From contig NZ_FRAC01000032.1 in NCBI RefSeq assembly GCF_900142215.1, forward strand, positions 1 through 64,000: a stretch of 64,000 nucleotides of DNA. Reading direction: 5' to 3'. This DNA is from Anaerocolumna jejuensis DSM 15929. GTDB taxonomy: Bacteria > Bacillota > Clostridia > Lachnospirales > Lachnospiraceae. The stretch's first letter is position 1; every line of letters starts with the position of its first letter. The translations under genes and the position numbers were made by a program. Shown in pieces: positions 58,185-64,000 of this stretch. The notes beneath the pieces are model-generated. The model was not told the DNA's origin. It worked only from the letters and a program-made list of their open reading frames with translations, and made no database searches.

Positions 58185-59507
58185 TTATTGAAATGCTTTT
58201 AGGTAATCGCCGTGTGCGGTAATCAATTCATCGCACATATTCCGGATATCTTCCATATTCAGCTCGGCAGCGGTATGAGGGTCTAACATGGCAGCCTGGT
58301 AGATGTAGCTGCGGTCCTTGGTTACAGCAGCCTCAATGGTTAAAAGCTGGGTATTGATATTCGTCATATTCATAGCGGCACATTGAACCGGCAGCCGGCC
58401 TACATGACAGGGGTTGATTCCCCTGTTATCAACCAGGCAGGGAACTTCCACACAGGCATCGGCGGGGAGATTGTCAATCAGGCCTTTATTTAGTACATTG
58501 CCGCCGATTTTGTAGGGCTTTCCCGTAACGACTGCTTCCATAATATAAGAAGCATATTCGTGGGAGCGTTCGTGGGAGATATTGCCGTTATCCAATATTC
58601 TTGTCTTTTCACTTTCCCAGTCGGCAATCTGTTTTACACATCTTCTGGGATATTCATCCAGAGGAATATTGTATTTCTCAATCATTTCAGGGTAACGGGA
58701 TTTGATAAAGAGGGGATTGTATTCTGCATTATGCTCACTGGATTCGGTACAGTAATGTCCGAAGTTTCTTATGTATTCAAAACGTACCATGTCATCATGC
58801 TTTTCACTGGCATTTTTCTCAGCAGCTCTCTTCTTGATTTCCGGATACAGGTCATTGCCTTCCTTGTCTTTAAGCTCCAGTAGCCATCCCATATGGTTAA
58901 TACCGGCTATGAGTTCCTTACGTCCCTCAAGCTTATCCTCCATGCCAAGCTTCTTGAGAAGGCCTTCGGAGCACACCTGGACACTGTGGCATAAGCCGAC
59001 GGTCTGGATTTTAGAATAACGCTGCATGTAACCGGTAAGCATTGCCATAGGATTGGTGTAATTTAAGAATAGGGTGTCAGGGCATACTTCTTCCATATCC
59101 CTTGCAAAATCAGCCATTACAGGGATAGTTCTGAGAGCTCTCATAATTCCGCCGATGCCCATGGTATCAGCGATCGTCTGCCTTAAGCCATATTTCTTCG
59201 GAATCTCAAAGTCTGTTATGGTACAGGGATCATATCCGCCCACCTGGATGGCATTTACAACGAAATCAGCATTTCGTAAGGCAGCCTTTCGGTTATCCGT
59301 TCCCAGATAGGTCTTGATGGCAGCACGGCCCTGATTTATGTTTTTGTTGATTGCCTCCAGAATAATCTTTGATTCCGCAAGCCTTTCCGCATTGATGTCA
59401 TAGAGTGCGATTTCACTTTCGCAAAGTACCGGAGTGCACATGCAATCACCCAGGACATTTCTTGCAAATACAGTACTTCCGGCTCCTAAAAACGTAATTT
59501 TAAGCAT
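58185..59507 (-). CDS. GH4 alpha-galactosidase/alpha-glucosidase-type glycosidase
   Basis: The 440-residue NAD- and Mn-dependent GH4 enzyme has the N-terminal Rossmann motif ITFLGAGSTVF (4-14), NYTNPMAMLTG (about 149-159), and the metal ligands Cys in GLCHSVQ and His in GINHMGW. The sequence resembles MelA (alpha-galactosidase), but GH4 specificity (6-phospho or free sugars, alpha-glucosidase, galacturonidase) is not fixed by motifs visible here. It lies 106 nt downstream of an AraC-type gene on the same strand. Confidence 0.88.
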   Translation of the reverse strand: MLKITFLGAGSTVFARNVLGDCMCTPVLCESEIALYDINAERLAESKIILEAINKNINQGRAAIKTYLGTDNRKAALRNADFVVNAIQVGGYDPCTITDFEIPKKYGLRQTIADTMGIGGIMRALRTIPVMADFARDMEEVCPDTLFLNYTNPMAMLTGYMQRYSKIQTVGLCHSVQVCSEGLLKKLGMEDKLEGRKELIAGINHMGWLLELKDKEGNDLYPEIKKRAAEKNASEKHDDMVRFEYIRNFGHYCTESSEHNAEYNPLFIKSRYPEMIEKYNIPLDEYPRRCVKQIADWESEKTRILDNGNISHERSHEYASYIMEAVVTGKPYKIGGNVLNKGLIDNLPADACVEVPCLVDNRGINPCHVGRLPVQCAAMNMTNINTQLLTIEAAVTKDRSYIYQAAMLDPHTAAELNMEDIRNMCDELITAHGDYLKAFQ

Positions 59508-59613
59508 TTTCTACTTTCCTCCTGTTTGGATAATTAATATAAGCCCATTTTACAGCTCGGGGAGGAGTTTGTCTTTTGCTTTTGTTTCTAACTATTTGTT
59601 ATTTTGTTGCAAT

Positions 59614-60450
59614 TTAAACTGTATTGCCGCCGGATTTACGGAAAGCTTGAGGAGAAGCACCACATTTATCTTTAAAATAATTAGAAAAATAGTGCTCGTC
59701 ATGGAAGTCCAAATCAAGTGAGATTTCCTTAATGCTCTTGGTGGTATTTAATAGCAGAAGCTTGGCCAAATCCAGTTTCTGCTTCATCAGGTACTGGTAT
59801 GGTGTGATGCCGTATGCCTGCCGGAATATCCTTATCGTTTGGGAGGGGGAACGGTATATAAGTCTGCTTAGGGTGTCCAGGGATATCTGCTCCTTATTAT
59901 GCTTCTCTATATAAGCCTTTAAAAGAGCGGCCTCCTCTGATTCCGGGGAAACATCGGAATGCAGGTGTTCCTGAAGAAAAAGAAGCATCTCAAAGAAAAT
60001 AAGGGAAGCATCTTTGGTAAAGCTTTCACTGTTCTGGGAAGCCTGCACCTTTTTCACTATCCGGAAAAAATACGGGCTTAAGTCAATCCCTTCAATATGG
60101 GAAAGGTTGTTTAAACCATAAAGGGAAAGAAGGACGTCAATGAGGGGACCTTGGGCATTAAACCAGATTTTGGTCCAGGGATTTTCTTTATGGGAATAAT
60201 ACTCATGATTGCTGTACTTTTTTAAGATATAACCATCTCCCTTTACAGCGGTAAATGTTTTACCGTCACAGATAACGGTGCCTTCCCCTTCCAAAATGTA
60301 TTCAAATACATAGATGTTACTGTTTCTTCTGGATATCCGGTAGGAATCGTCGCAATAGGAGATTCCCGTTAAATCTATGAAAAATTCCGGGTCCCGTCCG
60401 CTGCCCGGTAAAAAGCTGTAAATATCTTCTCTCATGCGTATAATCCTCAC
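59614..60450 (-). CDS. AraC-family regulator of the GH4 gene
   Basis: The 278-residue protein has an N-terminal cupin-like sensing domain (YVFEYILEGEGTVICDGKTFTAVKGDGYIL) and a C-terminal AraC double helix-turn-helix (ISLDTLSRLIYRSPSQTIRIFRQAYGITPYQYL and the DEHYFSNYFKDKCGASPQAFR block). It likely activates the GH4 gene downstream and perhaps the divergent GH2 gene when the sugar is present. A start at MREDIYS, 15 bases in, is also possible. Confidence 0.9.
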   Translation of the reverse strand: MRIIRMREDIYSFLPGSGRDPEFFIDLTGISYCDDSYRISRRNSNIYVFEYILEGEGTVICDGKTFTAVKGDGYILKKYSNHEYYSHKENPWTKIWFNAQGPLIDVLLSLYGLNNLSHIEGIDLSPYFFRIVKKVQASQNSESFTKDASLIFFEMLLFLQEHLHSDVSPESEEAALLKAYIEKHNKEQISLDTLSRLIYRSPSQTIRIFRQAYGITPYQYLMKQKLDLAKLLLLNTTKSIKEISLDLDFHDEHYFSNYFKDKCGASPQAFRKSGGNTV

Positions 60451-60634
60451 CTTTATATCAATAATCTCTATTTAAACAGTCATATTATAGCATTATAATA
60501 TAAATTAGTACAGGGTTGCCAATAAAAGAAAGGAAGCCATGGAGTGATGCTTTCAGCTGGTTTTTGGAATAGCAGTGGGCTGTTCTGAATTCAGGCTGGT
60601 TCTTAAGCTGGAGCTCCATGAAATAGGTGTGAAC

Positions 60635-62422
60635 ATGAGTGATTTGAACAATGTGGATTTAAAGGAACAAAAAACCAGGGAAGATTATCCGAGGCCCCAG
60701 TTTGTACGAAAGGACTGGATGAACCTGAACGGAATATGGGACTTTGAAATGGATTTTGGCAAGAGCGGTATGGAGCGGAAGCTGTACGAGGAGGAAAGCT
60801 TTTCAAAGAAAATTCTTGTTCCTTTCTGCCCGGAAAGCAGTTTATCCGGTATCGGATATAAGGATTTCATGAATATGGTGTGGTACAAAAGGGAATTCAA
60901 TATAAAGGAAATATCCGAAAAGCGTATTCTGCTGCATTTCCAGGCGGTGGATTATCATGCAAGTGTCTGGATCAACGGACAAAAGGCCGGAGAACATAAG
61001 GGTGGGTACACTCCTTTTTCCTTTGATATAACCGCCCTTCTAAAAGTAGGAGCTAATACCATTACCCTTTGTGCGGAGGATGATTCCAGAGCCAGATTCC
61101 AGGCAAGAGGAAAGCAGAGCGAGCAGTATTACTCCATAGGCTGTGATTATACCAGAACTACCGGAATCTGGCAGACAGTATGGCTTGAAACCGTACCGGA
61201 AAGCTATTTAAAGGATGTTAAATTCTATCCCAACAGTACTGCCGGATTATTAAGTTTAAAATGCAGTATTGAAGGGCCGCTAAAAGGTCTGACCCTTCGG
61301 GCAGAAGCATCCTATCAGGGGAAAGCAATGGGAGAGGAGGCCGTATTGGTGCAGGGCAATGAGGTGAATTTCTCTCTTGCTTTAAAGGAAAAATACTTAT
61401 GGATGCCCGGTAAACCGGAGCTCTATGACCTGAAGCTGACCTTGTTAAAGGATGGAGCCGTAACGGATGAGGTGGACAGCTACTTCGGTCTCAGGGATAT
61501 CTCCTGTGAAAAAGAAGGGGTAAGGATTAACGGAGAACTGATTTACCAGAGACTTGTTTTGGACCAGGGCTATTATCCTGACGGCATTTATACCGCACCT
61601 TCCGAGGAGGCATTAAAGGAAGACATCCTGTTGTCCATGGACATGGGCTTTAACGGAGCCAGATTACACCAGAAGGTATTTGAACCCAGGTATTTATATT
61701 GGGCCGACCATCTGGGATATCTTGTCTGGGGTGAATATGGCAGCTGGGGAATTGACATAACGGAAAGCTCTGCCCTGAGTGTATTTTTACCGGAATGGAT
61801 GGAGGCCGTGAACAGGGATTTTAACAGCACAGCCTTAGTAGGCTGGTGTCCTTTTAATGAGACCTGGGACAGGAACTGCATATGGTTGCCGGACGGAACC
61901 TATAAGTCCGGTGTTAAGCAGGATGATTCTGTTTTGAAGCTTGTCTATGAGGTGACTAAGGCCATGGACGGTATGCGTCCCGTTATCGATACCAGCGGAA
62001 ACTTCCATGTGGTTACGGATATTTTTGACATTCACGATTACGAGCAGGATGGTACCAAATTTGCAGATAAGTTTGAGCCCATGAATAAGGGCGGTGAGAC
62101 CTATGTGACCTTTTCCGAACGCCAGTCCTATAAGGACCAGGCCTATTTCGTTTCCGAATACGGCGGCATCTGGTGGAGCGAAGAGGACAGGCAGGGCTGG
62201 GGCTACGGACAGAGACCGGCAAGCAGGGAGGAATTCCTTGAAAGATACAGGAGCCTCACCACAACACTTCTTAAGAATAAGCGTATCAGCGGCTTTTGCT
62301 ATACACAGCTTTATGATGTGGAACAGGAAATGAACGGACTCTACACCTATGAAAGACAGGCCAAATTCAACCCTGAGGTAATAAAAGAAATAAATAGTCA
62401 GAGAGCAGCTATTGAAGAATAG
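60635..62422 (+). CDS. GH2 beta-galactosidase/beta-glucuronidase-type glycosidase
   Basis: The 595-residue enzyme has the GH2 order: sugar-binding jelly roll (WDFEMDFGKSG ... VWYKREF ... VDYHASVWINGQKAGEHKGGYTPF), an immunoglobulin-like domain, then the TIM barrel. The acid/base is Glu409 (CPFNETWD) and the nucleophile Glu508 (FVSEYGGIWW). There is no signal peptide, so it should act inside the cell on imported oligosaccharides. It is divergent from the AraC/GH4 pair. The ATG at 60635 is chosen over the upstream GTG at 60575 because the family begins near RPQFVRKDWMNLNG. Confidence 0.88.
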   Translation: MSDLNNVDLKEQKTREDYPRPQFVRKDWMNLNGIWDFEMDFGKSGMERKLYEEESFSKKILVPFCPESSLSGIGYKDFMNMVWYKREFNIKEISEKRILLHFQAVDYHASVWINGQKAGEHKGGYTPFSFDITALLKVGANTITLCAEDDSRARFQARGKQSEQYYSIGCDYTRTTGIWQTVWLETVPESYLKDVKFYPNSTAGLLSLKCSIEGPLKGLTLRAEASYQGKAMGEEAVLVQGNEVNFSLALKEKYLWMPGKPELYDLKLTLLKDGAVTDEVDSYFGLRDISCEKEGVRINGELIYQRLVLDQGYYPDGIYTAPSEEALKEDILLSMDMGFNGARLHQKVFEPRYLYWADHLGYLVWGEYGSWGIDITESSALSVFLPEWMEAVNRDFNSTALVGWCPFNETWDRNCIWLPDGTYKSGVKQDDSVLKLVYEVTKAMDGMRPVIDTSGNFHVVTDIFDIHDYEQDGTKFADKFEPMNKGGETYVTFSERQSYKDQAYFVSEYGGIWWSEEDRQGWGYGQRPASREEFLERYRSLTTTLLKNKRISGFCYTQLYDVEQEMNGLYTYERQAKFNPEVIKEINSQRAAIEE

Positions 62423-62449
62423 AAAAGTCTATGAGATAATAGTGAAATA

Positions 62450-62547
62450 AAATATTATTTTTGAAAGGATGCCGCTTATTATTATTTGTGGCAGTATTGC
62501 AGGCTGGTCTGCTGGCCTGCCTGCGATATGCAATGGGTATAAATATG
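62450..62547 (+). repeat. Dispersed structured repeat upstream of an AraC gene
   Basis: This is the reverse complement of the element upstream of ohrR: AATATTATTTTTGAAAGGATGCC, then GTGGCAGTATTGCAGGCTGG, a hairpin core and GATATGCAATGGGTATAAATATG. The final ATG is the start codon of the AraC gene, as it is for ohrR. Both copies translate in frame to VAVxQxGLLAxLxYAMGINM. Confidence 0.8.
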
Positions 62548-63345
62548 ATCAGCAAATCTGATATCAATATTTATTATTGCGGTGAAGAAGCCTGCAATCC
62601 GGGGCATTTTTTTGGCCCGGCCATACGTCCCCACTATCTGATGCATGTTATCTTGAACGGCAAGGGCTTTTATGAGGCCAAAGGAAAGAAATTTGAGGTA
62701 AATAAGGGAGAAGCATTTCTGATCCGACCTCAGGAGATTACTTATTATGAAGCAGATAAAGGGGAACCCTGGGAATATTCCTGGGTTGCCTTTGACGGGG
62801 TAAAAACGGAGGAAATGTTAAAAAAGGCAGGCTTTACAGCCGATAATCCTATCTGCAATATACTAAGGCTGGAGGACTGTAAAAAATATCTTCATCAGCT
62901 TGTATCCATATTTGATAAGGCAGACAGCAATGAATATGAATTAACCGGGCTGTTCTACCTGATCTTTTCTACTGCCGAAATAGTAAACCAAAAGGAAGAG
63001 GAAGCGGCGGAACAGGGATATTATGTGAAGGCTCTTACCTTTATACGGCATAATTACGGCTATGATATAAAAGTATCTGACATTGCAAGGTACGTTGGAA
63101 TAGACAGGACCTATCTGTTCAAGATATTTAAACATTTTCTTGGAAAGTCCGTCAAGGAATATCTGACAGAATACAGGCTGTTAACGGCAAAATACATGCT
63201 GCAGCACAGCTCCTATAACATGACGGAGGTAGCGTTATCCTGCGGCTTTTATGACCTGTCATCCTTTTCCAGAAACTTCAAGAAGGCAGAAGGAATTACT
63301 CCGATTCAGTACAGAAGCATGTCTTCAAAGGAAACAGACCAATAA
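62545..63345 (+). CDS. AraC-family regulator
   Basis: The 266-residue protein begins MISKSDINIYYCGEEACN. It has an N-terminal cupin sensing domain (HYLMHVILNGKGFYEAKGKKFEVNKGEAFLI) and a C-terminal AraC double helix-turn-helix (IKVSDIARYVGIDRTYLFKIFKHFLGKSVKEYL and the FYDLSSFSRNFKKAEGITPIQYR block). It probably controls sugar genes, with GH2 as the nearest candidate. No SD stands before this ATG because a repeat element fills the leader. An alternative in-frame start (TTG 62461 or ATG 62533) would translate part of the repeat. Confidence 0.88.
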   Translation: MISKSDINIYYCGEEACNPGHFFGPAIRPHYLMHVILNGKGFYEAKGKKFEVNKGEAFLIRPQEITYYEADKGEPWEYSWVAFDGVKTEEMLKKAGFTADNPICNILRLEDCKKYLHQLVSIFDKADSNEYELTGLFYLIFSTAEIVNQKEEEAAEQGYYVKALTFIRHNYGYDIKVSDIARYVGIDRTYLFKIFKHFLGKSVKEYLTEYRLLTAKYMLQHSSYNMTEVALSCGFYDLSSFSRNFKKAEGITPIQYRSMSSKETDQ

Positions 63346-63648
63346 ATATAACAGCAGCCATTTTAGTGGAGTTGGAACCGTGAGTAGAAAATGCCTGAAC
63401 GGAACCAGAAACCATCGTCCGTTCCCAAAGACTTAAATAGGAATAGTCTAAAAACCATAATTCATATAATCTAAGGATTGTAATCTTTCTCGAACCCTAT
63501 TATAATATATAAGTTGAATTTAAGAACGGCTAATGTGAAAAATTGAAATTGAATTTACTTTTCACACCCGGATTAGAGTAGTAAATCATCTGCAAGCAGA
63601 CGGTTTATGCCATGGGAGCTATGGGAAAAGAAAGAGGGCACTTAGAAT
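63346..63648 (+). promoter_or_regulatory. feoAB leader and promoter region
   Basis: No gene is seen. TTGTAA (63478-63483), a 17-nt spacer and TATAAT (63501-63506) form a probable feoAB promoter. Downstream, GTGAAAA (63535-63541) and TTTTCAC (63559-63565) can form a hairpin in the leader. No clear Fur box was recognised. Confidence 0.5.
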
Positions 63649-63879
63649 ATGACATTGGATCAGTTGAGGATTGGCAGAAAAAGCCATATTATTTCCGTAA
63701 ACGGAAAAGGGGCCTTAAGAGACCGGCTGCTGGATATGGGATTGACACCGGGAACGGAAGTTATGGTAAGAAGAATGGCACCCTTTGGAGACCCCATTGA
63801 AATTCTCTTACGGGGATATGAATTGACGCTGCGTTTGGAGGATGCGAAAAATATAGAGGTAGAAAGGGTGAAATTATGA
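63649..63879 (+). CDS. feoA: Ferrous iron transport protein FeoA
   Basis: The 76-residue SH3-like FeoA has LRDRLLDMGLTPGTEVMVRRMAPFGDPIEILLRGYELTLR, spanning about residues 22-62, the family core. It is an accessory of the FeoB ferrous iron channel. Its stop overlaps the feoB start (ATGA), as in many feoAB operons. Iron supply fits the needs of nitrogenase and the iron-sulfur enzymes in this window, but that connection is inference. Confidence 0.93.
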   Translation: MTLDQLRIGRKSHIISVNGKGALRDRLLDMGLTPGTEVMVRRMAPFGDPIEILLRGYELTLRLEDAKNIEVERVKL

Positions 63880-64000
63880 TTACATTTGCTTTGGTCGGTA
63901 ATCAGAATTGCGGAAAGACTACTCTTTTTAACCAGCTTACAGGTTCCAACCAGCATGTGGGAAATTTTCCGGGAGTGACAGTTGAGAGAAAAGAAGGAAT
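63876..64000 (+). CDS. feoB: Ferrous iron transporter FeoB (N-terminal part, runs off the window)
   Basis: The ATG at 63876 overlaps the feoA stop. The 41 codons visible read MITFALVGNQNCGKTTLFNQ and then TGSNQHVGNFPGVTVERKEG. These are the FeoB G-protein G1 motif (GNQNCGKTT) and the switch region with the G2 Thr. FeoB is the membrane Fe(II) transporter with an N-terminal GTPase domain. The remainder lies outside the window. Confidence 0.95.
   Translation, partial: MITFALVGNQNCGKTTLFNQLTGSNQHVGNFPGVTVERKEG

Overview
The window looks like chromosome of an anaerobic, spore-forming, low-GC Firmicute, most likely a nitrogen-fixing Lachnospiraceae / Clostridium cluster XIVa relative. The evidence is a clostridial nif cluster (nifI1-nifI2 between nifH and nifD, a NifN-NifB fusion, split nifV, a [2Fe-2S] ferredoxin like that of C. 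pasteurianum), SigI/RsgI, spore-type LysM-GH18 and SPL-family proteins, an electron-confurcating lactate dehydrogenase module, L-box and intrinsic-terminator control, and strong AGGAGG ribosome binding sites. No rRNA, tRNA, prophage or CRISPR array was seen.

Layout. 1-8 kb: a decayed GH16 glucanase, a LacI regulator, GNAT, sigI-rsgI, a coiled-coil protein, a CBS protein, a YgjP-type metallopeptidase and an ArsC/Spx-like protein. 8-12 kb (minus strand): a VTC-domain, DUF4956 and beta-helix lipoprotein operon. 12-18 kb: larE, a metallophosphoesterase, a radical SAM protein, a WG-repeat lipoprotein and a 34-residue basic protein. 18-21.7 kb (minus strand): an overlapping four-gene operon of nucleosidase, SPL radical SAM, SDR and MraY-like proteins. 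21.8-24.5 kb: aguA-aguB (agmatine to putrescine) and a papain-fold-like protein. 24.6-26.1 kb: an IS256-family element. 26-31 kb: VOC protein, glutathione peroxidase, a 27-nt minisatellite ORF, FtsH and an orphan sugar-binding protein. 30.9-33.7 kb: a lysine riboswitch driving an amino-acid ABC importer. 33.7-37.4 kb: a cupredoxin-fold protein with eroded copper ligands, a spore-type LysM-GH18 hydrolase, and ohrR divergent from a second glutathione peroxidase.

37.5-48.9 kb holds the nif cluster: nifH-I1-I2-D-K-E-(N-B)-fdx-Vomega-Valpha, all on the plus strand and closed by a strong terminator. NifHDK form nitrogenase, NifI1/I2 would switch it off when ammonium is available, NifE and NifN-B build FeMo-cofactor, and the split NifV supplies homocitrate. 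An intrinsic terminator in the nifH leader suggests attenuation. 49.1-58.1 kb is a plus-strand catabolic set: CoA-acylating aldehyde dehydrogenase, CoA transferase, a gutted second CoA transferase, LysR, a nickel-pincer racemase (LarA), EtfB, ferredoxin-type EtfA and an FAD lactate dehydrogenase. It resembles the Acetobacterium lct system and probably interconverts and oxidises lactate or a related 2-hydroxy acid; larE, needed for the LarA cofactor, lies about 40 kb away. 58.2-63.3 kb has GH4 and GH2 glycosidases with two AraC regulators, and the window ends in feoA and the start of feoB.

The least expected signal is a set of dispersed structured repeats placed directly 5' of unrelated genes. 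One family reads in frame into the start codons of ohrR and an AraC gene and has three tandem relatives upstream of the WG-repeat gene. A second family carries the Shine-Dalgarno sequence of the CBS gene and of nifN-B.
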